This document shows positions 9,767-18,338 of a stretch of 64,000 bases of DNA, piece after piece. How positions within the stretch are numbered: position 1 is the first letter of the stretch; every line of letters begins with the position of its first letter. A program made the position numbers and the translations under genes. Origin of the DNA: Acidimicrobiia bacterium. GTDB lineage: Bacteria > Actinomycetota > Acidimicrobiia > IMCC26256 > JAGNEX01. The notes beneath the pieces were generated by a model. It was given only the letters and a program-made list of their open reading frames with translations. It was not told the origin of the DNA and did not search any database. The stretch is taken from positions 298,038-362,037 of the forward strand of contig JACJWE010000003.1 of assembly GCA_020637365.1 (NCBI GenBank), written 5' to 3'.

Positions 9767-10105
9767 ATGACGAACGCCATTGCAAAGCGTCTTGCTGCCA
9801 TCCAGCACGATGGCGGCATTTCGGGACGCGACATCGCCAACCTCATCGACACAACGCCCCAAACCATCTCCAGGTGGCGCAACGGCCAGTCCTCGCCCCA
9901 GTCCCGCTATCTCGAACGGATTCTCTCCCTCGAGTGGCTGGTAGCGCAGCTGTCCGAGTATTACCCCGCCGACGAGGCAAAGTTGTGGATTTTCAGCCCC
10001 CATCCGTTGCTTCAGGGCGAACGTCCGGCCGACCGCATTGCCGCTGGCAGAACCGACGACGTCTTGAGGCTCGTTGACCAGCTGGACTCAGCGGCCTACA
10101 TCTAG
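9767..10105 (+). CDS. DUF2384 (Xre/MbcA/ParS-type) antitoxin
   Basis: 112 residues; ATG 9767 is preceded by GGAGGGG. An N-terminal helix-turn-helix (ISGRDIANLIDTTPQTISRWRNGQSSP) is joined to a C-terminal region (RYLERILSLEWLVAQLSEYYPADEAKLWIFSPHPLLQGERPADRI) of the DUF2384 toxin-binding type. This family normally neutralises a RES-domain NAD-degrading toxin encoded next door, and a RES-like fragment starts 18 bases downstream. The antitoxin is intact while the toxin is not. Confidence 0.85.
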   Translation: MTNAIAKRLAAIQHDGGISGRDIANLIDTTPQTISRWRNGQSSPQSRYLERILSLEWLVAQLSEYYPADEAKLWIFSPHPLLQGERPADRIAAGRTDDVLRLVDQLDSAAYI

Positions 10106-10123
10106 CCGCGCACACCGACCTAC

Positions 10124-10290
10124 ATGCCCCCGATTCAACCCGCAGCCCTGCTGGCCGCACTTCAACAAGCCGAGGTCGGTGCGCTTACGGGAACGGTGTG
10201 GCGCCAGGTTCTGGTGCCGACCAACGTTCTTCGCCCTAACGTTCTTGGTGCTCGCTGGAATCGTCCCGGCACTGAAGCGCTCTCTGGTCC
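10124..10290 (+). pseudogene. RES-domain toxin, N-terminal fragment
   Basis: The frame from ATG 10124 gives about 50 recognisable residues: ALTGTVWRQVLVPTNVLRP, then GARWNRPGTEAL, matching the start of RES toxins (conserved Arg after Trp, then GxRWNxPG). Similarity stops where Y-C-S and the catalytic remainder should follow. RES toxins hydrolyse NAD+; this copy lacks most of the fold and should be dead. It is immediately downstream of its cognate-type antitoxin. Confidence 0.6.
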
Positions 10291-10439
10291 GTGTTGCGCA
10301 ACCCACCACCGGGTAGCGCTTCCCTCCAGGCCCGCCAACGACCTTGGCGGAACAACGCCTAGAACTGGCGACGGACTTGTAAGTGACTTTCGGTTCCAGC
10401 CTGACGCGGAATCAGGCGGGCAAGCCATCGGTGGAGGTT

Positions 10440-10575
10440 GAAGTGTCGAGAAGGTCAGCGTGGAAGGGGTCTACCTGGCCTTGGGGCCCGGCCCGGTCCA
10501 GATCGAGTTCATCGGCGCCGATCAGAAGTCCCACCTTCAGGTTGGCGGGTTGCAGCGAGCGAGTTCAGTGCGCTC
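10440..10575 (-). pseudogene. Fragment of a paralogue of the 7.8-8.7 kb lipoprotein gene
   Basis: The stretch around 10505-10560 (GGCGCCGATCAGAAGTCCCA and following bases) matches the lipoprotein gene around 8206-8250. In minus-strand translation it reads SLQPANLKVGLLIGADELDLD against TLQLAILKVGVVIGADDPRVQ. Both ends are missing. Confidence 0.5.
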
Positions 10576-10897
10576 TACTTCGCGGCGGACTCTTTGCCGA
10601 GGTGTACGGGTACGCGGCGATCTCCGTCATCGAACACAGCCACCAGTTCGAGACGTGCGCCGAGCGCCTCCAGATAGTCACGCAGAGTCGAGACACGGAC
10701 ATCGTTCGCATTCTCAAACTTGCTGACTCCACCCTGGGCGACCTCGAGCCGACCAGCCAACTCGATCTGGCTCACCGCTTCTGCATGCCGCAAGTCATAG
10801 AGCCGAATCTCCTCGAGGGTTTCAGCCCGAAGCGCGGCCACGCACCAGGGCGAGCCTCGACGCTTCGCCGGAGTTCCTTGGAGTTCTTTCGAGCCAT
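10575..10897 (-). CDS. HigA-like XRE antitoxin, frameshifted near residue 19
   Basis: The start ATG at 10897 overlaps the toxin stop (ATGA). Reading MARKNSKELRRSVEARPGAW, then after one missing G near 10841, AALRAETLEEIRLYDLRHAEAVSQIELAGRLEVAQGGVSKFENANDVRVSTL gives a standard XRE helix-turn-helix antitoxin of about 107 residues. The C-terminus LGARLELVAVFDDGDRRVPV is the typical antitoxin tail. Toxin-first order and coupling fit HigBA-type type II modules, where the complex represses its own promoter. Confidence 0.75.
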
Positions 10898-11252
10898 CAG
10901 AGAAGTCCCTCCCCGCTCAGCTCTTGAAGGTAGGCGTCGTACAAGTCGTCCGCGGCAGGAACGGCCCACAGGTACCAATCGTTCCACTCACCCGACTTGT
11001 CGCCACCCAACAACAAAATCATCTGCCGCCGTGGATCAAAGGCAAACAAGACCCGCAGGACGCCGTTCCGGCTCGCACGCAACTCCTTTATGTTGCGATG
11101 TCGCGATCCTTGAATCCGATCAACGACGGGGCGGCCAAGATCGGGCCCCCGGTCACTGAGCAAGGCAACCCGGTCCGTCACGGCCTCCTGTTGATCAACT
11201 CTCAGCCCTTCCCACCAATCTCGAACTCCTCGGTGACCTCGATTTCCCACAC
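10897..11252 (-). CDS. HigB/RelE-like toxin (Gp49-like), frameshifted near residue 11
   Basis: From GTG 11252 the frame reads VWEIEVTEEFE, then after one missing base near 11220 continues DWWEGLRVDQQEAVTDRVALLSDRGPDLGRP. It then runs to HRNIKELRASRNGVLRVLFAFDPRRQMILLLGGDKSG, the strand core of the RelE/HigB ribosome-dependent mRNA interferase fold. About 118 residues, normal for the family. The stop overlaps the antitoxin start. If the frameshift is real the toxin could only start internally and would probably be inactive. Confidence 0.78.
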
Positions 11253-11574
11253 GACCGCCAACTATTACTCATTACTCATCATGAGGCGAGAGCGATATGA
11301 AGATCGGAGCAGCCCGCTACCGCGTTACGCATCCCAGGTAACAAGCGACCCGGGAGCACGCGGTCAACCAAGAACCGCGGGCCAAGCCGATGAAATGTGA
11401 GACCGCCGCGGAAGTTAGGCGATCGCCTCGCCGACCAGCCGGTACCGGTCAGACGCCAGCGGGCGAGCCACCAGATTTGGGGCAAGCTACTTTTCGCTCC
11501 AGACCTCCGACCCGATGGCTGCGCGAGCGAACCGTTCGTCTGACCTGGAGGCGTTACGGCGCGGGTCCGAGGCG

Positions 11575-11935
11575 GACGTCGTAGTGGACCGTCACGGCGA
11601 GGGCACTGGCGATCCTCGGCCAATCGTGCGGAAACTGACACCGGCATAGTCAGTTGCCTGGTAGCACCGAATGGCTCGCTCGGCGAGCCCGAGGCGATCA
11701 GCGAGTTCGCGCTGACTCAGACCACGTGCGGTCCGCGCTCGAATCAACGTGTCGGGAACTGTCCAATGTCGGTGGCCTCAATCAGCGTGGCATCGTGAAG
11801 GGCGTCAACTCGGCAAGCTCACCCTCAAGATCACCAAGCACCCCTCCGAGTGCTTCGAGCTGCATGGCTCGCATCTCGCCGCTGACGCCTTCCGGCAGGA
11901 CCGAGCGCTCCAGACCACCATCAGGGTGGCACCCA
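11575..11935 (-). pseudogene. XRE-family DNA-binding protein broken by several frameshifts
   Basis: Minus-strand segments in different frames join into one protein: MRAMQLEALGGVLGDLEGELAE, DALHDATLIEATDIGQF, TLIRARTARGLSQRELADRLGLAERAIRCYQATDY, AGVSFRTIGRIASALAVTVHYDVRLGP. The third and fourth parts are a clear XRE helix-turn-helix with the tail typical of HigA-like antitoxins. At least three frame changes break it, so it is probably decayed. No intact toxin partner adjoins it. Confidence 0.6.
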
Positions 11936-12059
11936 ACCAGCGACGGCCGGGTTCCCTGCTGAGACACGGACGGCGTCTGCCGAGCAGGTCTCAGAGCCGG
12001 CGTCCGATCTGTAGCTGGCTGCGAACGTGGGGCGCGGAACTCAGCCTGCCGGTCAATCG

Positions 12060-12435
12060 TTAGGGGTTGTCGACCCGAAGCGGTCGGCGAGGAAGGGCGT
12101 CGATCTGATCTTTCGGGATGGCCGGGGTCGAGTTCGGGAGGCGCTCGTAGAGGACTGGGTCGCCTTTGGAGTTGGCGAACCCGGCGAGCGCCTCGGTGAT
12201 CACGGCCGGCGCCCTGCGGGTCACCCGACCCTCGGTATCCCAGCGTGCGCTGGTCTTGCACTCGACCACTTCGCTCCCTCACCGGCGATCAGTTGTTCAA
12301 CCGGCAGCGACCAGGTCGCTTCAGCACCGAACAGCCTCTCCATCAGGCGGGCGGACTGCTCGGGGTTGGCCTGAGCGAGGGTGGCGTCGGTCTCGTCCAT
12401 CACTTGTGCTGCTACGGCGTGATCTCGAGACCTAA
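12060..12435 (-). pseudogene. Fragment resembling an AlbA_2-type (Schlafen-like) domain
   Basis: Two minus-strand frames join as VMDETDATLAQANPEQSARL, then a Leu/Glu-rich stretch ending IAGEGAK, then VECKTSARWDTEGRV and ITEALAGFANSKGD. The (E/V)(F/C)KxSxRWD followed by AGFxNSxGG pattern recalls AlbA_2 domains of ATP-dependent or RNA-binding regulators found in defence loci. The usual GGTLLIGV continuation is absent. The assignment is a guess from motif shape. Confidence 0.3.
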
Positions 12436-12636
12436 CCCTGCGTCTCGACCAAGCTGGGGTTAGCGGGGACATCCCAGTAAGGTTGGTCGCCCAGGTAGGT
12501 CGAAGAGAGCGAGGAAGGCGTCGGTTGTCGGGTACGAAAAAATCCATTCAGCCTCGGAGCACCACCCGGATGGACGCCCGGTGACTGGCGCCAGTTCTCG
12601 CGCTGATGCACAACGGCCATCGAGGGCTCTGCATCC

Positions 12637-12837
12637 GTGAACTGCAACTGGGAACCGTTCGATGATCCCGCCAAAGAAGCTGCGTATGCGGTCATTGCGG
12701 ACCTTCTGGACCAGGGGTGGCGAATGCTGGTCGCGAAAGATTGCATCGACGTCACTCCGCCTTCCGTCCGATCGAGCGCGGAGGCCGAAAAGCAGAGAGT
12801 CCGTTCACAAGAACTGATCAAGCGGAAGTCCTGGTGA
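12637..12837 (+). pseudogene. Truncated N-terminus of a DUF4338/DruA-like protein (tentative)
   Basis: The frame reads WEPFDDPAKEAAYAVIADLL, GWRMLVAKDCIDVTPPSV and AEAEKQRVRSQELIKR before stopping two residues later. The helical start and the PPSVRSSAEAEKQR pattern resemble the N-terminus of DUF4338 proteins, the family of the Druantia component DruA. No downstream part of such a protein is visible in any frame, so this would be a 60-residue stub. Recognition is from memory and tentative. Confidence 0.35.
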
Positions 12838-13415
12838 TCCAACCGCCGGGAGCCCAGTAGCTCCACAAATGGCGTGACCGTTGGCAGGCGGGCCCGACCT
12901 TCGGCCCAAAGAGGCGCGCCGAGCACTTTGTTCAAGCCTGTCGACGGTCAGCTCTGTCGCACCTCGCAATAGGCGCCGAGGGCGGCTTTCAAGCCGAGCG
13001 TCAGGTCGGGGACGACCGACGCGAAACCGCCCCTCACCTTTCTGTAACGTCGGATGACGACCCATGCCACAGAGTCCGCTGTGTACTACCGAGTTGGATG
13101 TGCGAGAAACCACACCGAATTGGTCGCTCCGAACACCCCTAACAAGGCGCTCCGGCTGCGACCAAAGGCCTTGAACCCCAAAAAAGATCTGTTCGGTCGT
13201 GGTGAAGCGGTCACAGCGGTTCCGCAAATCATCGACACGCCGCGCGCCACACCACGACGGTTGTCCGCAACCTGCCTCACATCAACACTGACCGAGATCA
13301 ATGGTGCCCACGCCACCTGGATCAGTTTCCGGCAGTCACGCAACCGTCACTTCGTCCAAGTGAAGTGGTCTCGACGGCGACCAGGTACCGGCGACTGCAG
13401 TCGACAAGGGGCCCG
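12838..13415. other. No supported gene
   Basis: Open frames exist on both strands but none has family resemblance, a ribosome site or consistent coding character. It lies between a gene stub and an intact secreted-protein gene, in a region full of gene fragments. Confidence 0.5.
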
Positions 13416-14321
13416 TCACCATGGAGGCGTTTTGCCGACCTGCTCAAGAGTCGATTGCACGAGAACGAGAGGGCAATCCTGGACTTCCGTCCGGGGCAGC
13501 TCACCAGCCGCTCGCCATGTTGCGGTGAACGAATCTTGGAATTGCAGTTCGCCTTCAGCTACCCGCAAGTCTCGACGTACTAGGTGTTCAAGAAAAGGGA
13601 TGAGCTGCTCTGGCTCAATCCAAGTCTCCCCTGCACCGTTTGGAGCGACCAGCACGCCGCAGTGTCCGCGTGGATCGGCGACAACAATGGTCGATGCACC
13701 CGCCAGTGCCAACGGCTCACCCAGGTTTGCGATGGCCCCACTCCGAAACGCATCGTCGATCCACGTGTAGTGAATTCCGAACACTATCTGGGCTGTCGCG
13801 TCTTCTTCCGTCGATGCTGGCGATACCGCAATGGCTCGTTTCGCGTCGCCTCCCTCGAACCAGACGGCTACCGCCCCAGGACCTCCAAACCTCTGCAGTT
13901 CAGCGGCCACAGGGCACCCTATCTCTTTGGCGCCAAACGTTTCAGCCTCACGACGAATAGCGGTGGCCTGGTGGGGCGCGCCCTTCACGTCAGCAACAAG
14001 CTCGTCGACGCGCTCCGGCCCAAGCCCACAAATATCCTCCCAAGACGGTTCGGGAGCCGCCGGCAGCGCGGTAGGGACCGTCGGTGGCGCGGTATCGCAT
14101 CTATAGTCCAGATGACACGCGCTGCTAGCTTCCTGGGTGGTGGGTGATCGGAAACCGGTGCTCGATGGTGCCGGGACGCTCGTCGTTGTCAGGAAGGACC
14201 CCGACGGGTCAATCAGCGAGGAAGGACCCAGGGCCGCTTGCGTTGGCCGCGACGACCGAACTAGGAGCAGTACGGAAAGCGCCGCGACTAGCACGGCGAG
14301 CCACTGCGACTTCCCCTTCAT
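13416..14321 (-). CDS. Secreted protein of unknown function
   Basis: 301 residues from ATG 14321, preceded by GGAG. The N-terminus KGKSQWLAVLVAALSVLLLV is a signal peptide or membrane anchor, followed by a Ser/Thr/Pro linker to about residue 85. The mature part carries CGLGPERVDELVADVKGA and several Cys residues that could pair outside the cell. No family recognised. Four long plus-strand frames here are its shadows. Confidence 0.78.
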   Translation of the reverse strand: MKGKSQWLAVLVAALSVLLLVRSSRPTQAALGPSSLIDPSGSFLTTTSVPAPSSTGFRSPTTQEASSACHLDYRCDTAPPTVPTALPAAPEPSWEDICGLGPERVDELVADVKGAPHQATAIRREAETFGAKEIGCPVAAELQRFGGPGAVAVWFEGGDAKRAIAVSPASTEEDATAQIVFGIHYTWIDDAFRSGAIANLGEPLALAGASTIVVADPRGHCGVLVAPNGAGETWIEPEQLIPFLEHLVRRDLRVAEGELQFQDSFTATWRAAGELPRTEVQDCPLVLVQSTLEQVGKTPPW

Positions 14322-14488
14322 TCAGCTCTCCGTTCCACTATTAGGGCGGGGTGCGCATGCTAGTATGCCTGGCTGACTTCATGTAACTACAAGCATGTAA
14401 TAGCTGTGGCCTGGAACTGGCATCGTCCTGCGCTGCATCATCCCCGTGTGGGTCGGAATGACCCTCACCAACGCGCGGAGGACAACGG
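14322..14488. promoter_or_regulatory. Divergent intergenic region with repeated CATGTAA
   Basis: The sequence between the secreted-protein gene and the divergent membrane protein contains two direct CATGTAA copies at 14380-14386 and 14394-14400 and a GCATGCTAGTATGC inverted repeat at 14355-14368. These A/T-rich elements in GC-rich DNA could be promoter or operator parts; no regulator is identified. Confidence 0.35.
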
Positions 14489-15271
14489 TTGGACCCCTCA
14501 CCGACGAGTGTTGAGCCAACGTGCGAACCGCCACATTTGCGCCCCAGCGAATCCAAGTCAGATGGAGATGCCAGCGGCCTCGTCGAGGGCTCCGGGTCGT
14601 TGGCGAGCTTCGTACGGTACTTTGCGTACCCCACAATGGTTGTCTTGCTCTCCTTGCTAACACAGTTAGTCGGTCAGTACATCTTGATCCAGCCACAACT
14701 CGATGCAAACCTTCACGAGGTCCTTGCGGAACACAACTATTCACTTCAGCAGGCGCGCGCAGAGCAAGTCGCAGGGGCGCTCGAGGAATTTGTGGACGCA
14801 GAAACCAATCTCAGCGGCATTCTGATGCTCGAGGCAATCGGCCTTGCCAACCGCAATATCGTGAGCTCCATAGGTCTTAACCCCGCTGGCCAGACGTCCC
14901 GTTTCAAGCCCGTCCTCTTCGGCTTCGAAGAAGGCCGAGAGTTTCTTGTCAGTCTCAGTGTTTTGCAGTCGGTGTCGGAAGCGGACCCACGCTGTTTGAT
15001 CGGTCTTCAAAGTGCTTACGAAGCAGAGCTCGGCGACCTGTACGAACTGTCTCAAGCCGTCTTCGAAACTGACGCGGCGCACCTCGCAGAACCGGACCGG
15101 TTTGTTGAAAGGGTGAGCAACCTCCTTAATCAGTGGGGGCGGACACGATCCCGGTTCATTACAGAATTACTGCGCCAGATCGAGACCGAGATAACCGAGG
15201 GGTACGAGCCCCAAGGCAACCGAGAGGGGGACGACGAGAACGACGATTCTGCATGTTCAGCGCCCGAGTGA
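14489..15271 (+). CDS. Single-pass membrane protein of unknown function
   Basis: 260 residues. I chose TTG 14489 because GGAGG lies about 7 bases upstream. After a 45-residue soluble start comes one membrane helix (YPTMVVLLSLLTQLVGQYILI), then a long helical, charged extracytoplasmic or cytoplasmic part (LHEVLAEHNYSLQQARAEQVAGALEEF) and an acidic tail ending GDDENDDSACSAPE. The topology (anchor plus coiled-coil-like stretch) suggests a structural or sensory role. No relatives recognised. Confidence 0.7.
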   Translation: MDPSPTSVEPTCEPPHLRPSESKSDGDASGLVEGSGSLASFVRYFAYPTMVVLLSLLTQLVGQYILIQPQLDANLHEVLAEHNYSLQQARAEQVAGALEEFVDAETNLSGILMLEAIGLANRNIVSSIGLNPAGQTSRFKPVLFGFEEGREFLVSLSVLQSVSEADPRCLIGLQSAYEAELGDLYELSQAVFETDAAHLAEPDRFVERVSNLLNQWGRTRSRFITELLRQIETEITEGYEPQGNREGDDENDDSACSAPE

Positions 15272-15548
15272 ACAGAACATGATGGGGTCGCGGGACGTTG
15301 AAATGGCTCGAGTCACGCGAGATGCACGGCCAGCGGCGCTCTGGGCACCAAAGGGCCCACCTCGCCTTCCGCGGGCGCTGCTATTCCATGATTCGCAGCA
15401 ATCGGGGTTTCTCGCTCTGCTGTGCCGTGTGTTGGGCAGACATGCCCGCTGGACTCTTCGTCGGGACTCCCGAATTCGGCATCGATTCCATCCGGCGGGC
15501 CGCATCGGCCGAGCCCGAGCCAGTTCTTACTCACTACTGAAAAGTCCG

Positions 15549-16484
15549 TCAGGCCGCCAGCACGATCTCATCAAAGAATGCCTGCGCGATCAAAGCTTGA
15601 CGCTCAGCCACGGGTGCTTTAGCCACGTGATGCCCTGCCGCGCATGTGCATCTTCTATCTAACTTATGCAGCGCCCCCCCGTCCCATGCCTTTCCTGGCG
15701 TTGTACCCGGAAAATCTATTGAAGCAACCTTGACGGCGCTACAAGAGGTTGTTGCAGGAACGCGGATAGCGAAAGCTTCACCTCTCATCTCGCGGCCAAG
15801 ACTGGGCCCAAGGTCGGCGGGAGAATCGTGGCAAGGAAGTCGCACTGAGTACCCACGCCCACTCACTTCGACATGAGGGAATGGGTGGGAGTGCTCTCTC
15901 ACGAAAAGAGCGACGTTGTGGTGCTCCAAACAAGAGGAGACCCAGTCAGTGGAATCGAGTCCTTCGACGATCGCACTGCGAAGCCCATCCAACCTCCGCG
16001 TCAGCACCCAGGAGTACCCCAATGCTTGGAACGCAAGCAAGTAGGCCGTTTTCAGATCGCAACAATTCCTGCTTTGGCGAGCGGTCGGAAGGTACAGCCC
16101 ACTGGCTTCGTCTAATGACCAATCCCCTGGGCTATGTCGGGCGCACTTACGATCTTGGTTGCTGAACCGCGAACAAGCCTCTGCGGCCCGACCTTCGTAC
16201 GTCGCCCCCGAATTCGTGTTACACCGACGGCAAACAGGTACGACCGTGTACCTGTCGCCGAAGCGAGACTGAGAAGCCTGTTGAGGAGCGTGGTCCAACG
16301 TGATTTCGTCGGCATGAGTCGCAGTCAGACATATGGGACAAAGCAGATCGAACGGCATTTTTTGAGATGGGATGCCGTCGCACTCGACAATGTTTCCCCA
16401 TGAATGCAGCAGTGCGTGATTCTGATATCGAACGAGCTGATCGCGGTGTTTGTTTAGGTGATACGGATTGGTTTTTGCGGCCAT
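15549..16484 (-). CDS. HNH-type endonuclease-like protein
   Basis: About 311 residues from ATG 16484, which has a GGAGG ribosome site. A zinc-ribbon HNH pattern lies around residues 48-90: CPICLTATHADEITLDHAPQ, then VVPVCRRCNTNSG, with the two Cys pairs and the His-containing LDH core of HNH nucleases. The remaining 220 residues match nothing I know but are rich in His and Cys near the end (RRCTCAAGHHVAKAP). Such proteins occur in restriction and mobile-element contexts, which fits the neighbourhood. Nuclease activity is inferred. Confidence 0.72.
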   Translation of the reverse strand: MAAKTNPYHLNKHRDQLVRYQNHALLHSWGNIVECDGIPSQKMPFDLLCPICLTATHADEITLDHAPQQASQSRFGDRYTVVPVCRRCNTNSGATYEGRAAEACSRFSNQDRKCARHSPGDWSLDEASGLYLPTARQSRNCCDLKTAYLLAFQALGYSWVLTRRLDGLRSAIVEGLDSTDWVSSCLEHHNVALFVREHSHPFPHVEVSGRGYSVRLPCHDSPADLGPSLGREMRGEAFAIRVPATTSCSAVKVASIDFPGTTPGKAWDGGALHKLDRRCTCAAGHHVAKAPVAERQALIAQAFFDEIVLAA

Positions 16485-16727
16485 TACAACCTCCAACGTC
16501 GGTGAAATTCACGGATAATAGTAGGACCGTAGTATTTACTTGAGATTCGTGCCCCTCGGCAACAATGGTGCGTGCTAGCTACCGAGGTTTCATGCTCAAG
16601 AAGGGAACCATTCTGACCCCGCGACTCGATCGATCAATCGTCAATGTCAAACGTGACGTGACCCCCGGAAAGTGGTCCAGGAGTTATGGGAGTCTGATGC
16701 CCCGACGGTCGGGGTGGGAAGGACACC

Positions 16728-17015
16728 ATGACGATGAGTTCGAAGAAGCGGAGGCGGCATACGCCTGACCAGATCATCCGCAAGATCGTGGAGGGTCACA
16801 AGCTAATGGGTGAGGGGATTCCCCTTGACGAGGTGTGTCGACGGTTCGTGATTGCTGAATCGACTTGGTACCGGTGGGTTTCTCAGTACGGCGGTATGAA
16901 AGCCGATGACGTGAAACGCCTCAAAGAACTTGAGGTCGAAAACGGTCGGCTCAAGAAGTTGCTGGCGGAAGCAGAACTCGACAAGGCAATGCTTAAGGAG
17001 ATCGCGTCGGACGCT
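16728..17015 (+). pseudogene. IS3-family OrfA, interrupted near its end
   Basis: From ATG 16728 (AAGGA upstream) the protein reads a helix-turn-helix start (RRRHTPDQIIRKIVEGHKL, LDEVCRRFVIAESTWYRWV) and a leucine-zipper-like stretch (VKRLKELEVENGRLKKLLAE), then LDKAMLKEIAS. The expected ending is GNF-stop; that codon string is found at 18328-18339, beyond the inserted element. The extra codons after 17015 come from the insertion. Confidence 0.9.
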
Positions 17016-18327
17016 CCTATAGATCAAATTGGGGTTTGGAGGGCGGCGTAATCGGCTCGGATGGTGCGGCACACTTCGCGGGCGAGGTAGCGCTTTGAGG
17101 CAGCGGATGATTCGGGTTTTGTTCGCCCTTCGCCGGTCCGTCGTTCGACGTATGCGCGTGTTCGTTCGCAGTAGCGCATACGAACGATGATTGCGATGTG
17201 CAGTGCCCGGTTGGCTGCTCGGTCCCCTCCACGGTCGAGCCGGTGCCGCGTGGTCCTGCCTGAGGATGCTGGAATCGGCGCGACACCACACAGCCTTGCG
17301 AAGGCGGCTTCCGAGCGGAGCCGGTCCGGGTTGTCCCCGGCGGTGACGACAAGAGCTGCGGTGGTATCAGGACCCATCCCGAACACGGCCAGGGTGGTCG
17401 GGGCTGTCTGGGTGAGGAGTGCATCGATCTGATCGTCAAGGATCCGGATCTCGTCGGCCAGATGCTGTGCCCGTTTGGCGATGCTTCGCAGCGATGCTTT
17501 CGAGGCTTGGGTGGGGTCGCTGAGCCGGTCAGGGTCCGGTCTGAGGCCGGCGCAGGCGTTGATGATCTTGTTCGGAAGCCCCGCAGACGGGAGCTTTGAT
17601 CGGAGTTCGTCCGGCGCGGTGATGATCATCGATCGGAGCGTGTTCGTGGCAGCCGACCTGGCTTTGACTGCTCCGAGTCGGGCAGTTCTCAACGCTCGGA
17701 TCGCCTCGACTGGTCCGTTCTGTCGTTTTGGGATGACGGTTCCGTCATTGGCCAAGGCCCTCTCGCTGCAGCGACCGCGTCGATCGGGTCTGACTTGCCT
17801 TGGGATCGGCGCAGCTGCCGGTTCGGTCGGGGCACTTCCACAACTACGACGTTTGCCTGGTGAAGCGCTCTGGTGAGTCCGGCGCCGTAGGTGCCAGTTC
17901 CTTCGACACCGACACGAACGATGGTGCCGTGGCTGGCCATCCACCGAACCAGCGCCCGGTATCCGGGGGTTGTCGCTGGGAACGATTGGGTGCCGATCTG
18001 CTGTCCTGTCGTGTCGAGGACGGCGGCTTGATGACTCCCAGCGTGTGTCTACACCGCCCACAATGTTGATGGGATCCACTCGGGTTCTCCTCCAAAAGCT
18101 CTGTTGACGGGACCGGCCGGGATCGGACAGTCCAGTGATGAGGCACTTGAGCACGGGCTCCTATCAGGTCACGATGGAGCCGGACCCGGCAACGGGTTCG
18201 ATATTGGACATGGCGGGCAACGGTGACCGTCGACAGGTCCGCTGAAAGACACACCCCAACCGGGGTCGTCAGAAACTTCTCGGGTCAGACAGCCAACCGC
18301 TGCCCGCCATGTCCCCAGTTCATCACT
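17015..18327 (-). mobile_element. IS110-family insertion sequence nested in the IS3 orfA
   Basis: The interrupted orfA reading stops making sense after about 17015 and resumes with GGA AAC TTC TAA at 18328, so the inserted block is about 1.3 kb, normal for IS110. It carries one transposase on the opposite strand. IS110 elements usually lack long terminal repeats, as here. Ends are approximate to a few bases. Confidence 0.75.
17024..18079 (-). CDS. IS110-family transposase (DEDD), with frameshifts in the N-terminal half
   Basis: From GTG 18079 (GGAGGAG upstream) the protein starts DPINIVGGVDTRWES, then continues in other frames as QAAVLDTTGQQIGTQSFPAT, VRVGVEGTGTYGAGLTRAL and VVVEVPRPNRQLRRSQGKSD, then LANDGTVIPKRQNGPVEAIR. 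The C-terminal transposase_20 part is clear: TLAVFGMGPDTTAALVVTAG, FARLCGVAPIPASSGRT and RLDRGGDRAANRALHIAI. The DEDD acidic residues include those in GVDT and GVEGTG. Frame breaks near 18032 and 17765 suggest it is inactive or misread. Confidence 0.85.
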   Translation of the reverse strand: MDPINIVGGVDTRWESSSRRPRHDRTADRHPIVPSDNPRIPGAGSVDGQPRHHRSCRCRRNWHLRRRTHQSASPGKRRSCGSAPTEPAAAPIPRQVRPDRRGRCSERALANDGTVIPKRQNGPVEAIRALRTARLGAVKARSAATNTLRSMIITAPDELRSKLPSAGLPNKIINACAGLRPDPDRLSDPTQASKASLRSIAKRAQHLADEIRILDDQIDALLTQTAPTTLAVFGMGPDTTAALVVTAGDNPDRLRSEAAFARLCGVAPIPASSGRTTRHRLDRGGDRAANRALHIAIIVRMRYCERTRAYVERRTGEGRTKPESSAASKRYLAREVCRTIRADYAALQTPI

Positions 18328-18338
18328 GGAAACTTCTA

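Noticed and set aside
5680..11580. Similar stretches at about 5.69-5.75 and 11.49-11.55 kb (both reading SRPPxRWLxxRTVRL)
   Set aside because: About 55 bases of similarity, no identifiable gene on either strand; noted as possible remnant repeat but too short to call.
13054..13770. Plus-strand frame of 238 codons
   Set aside because: Largely antisense to the secreted protein at 13416-14321 and without a ribosome site or family resemblance.
15298..15540. Possible 80-residue protein with a CCAVC motif
   Set aside because: Short gap between two convergent genes; no ribosome site or relatives recognised, so not strong enough to call.
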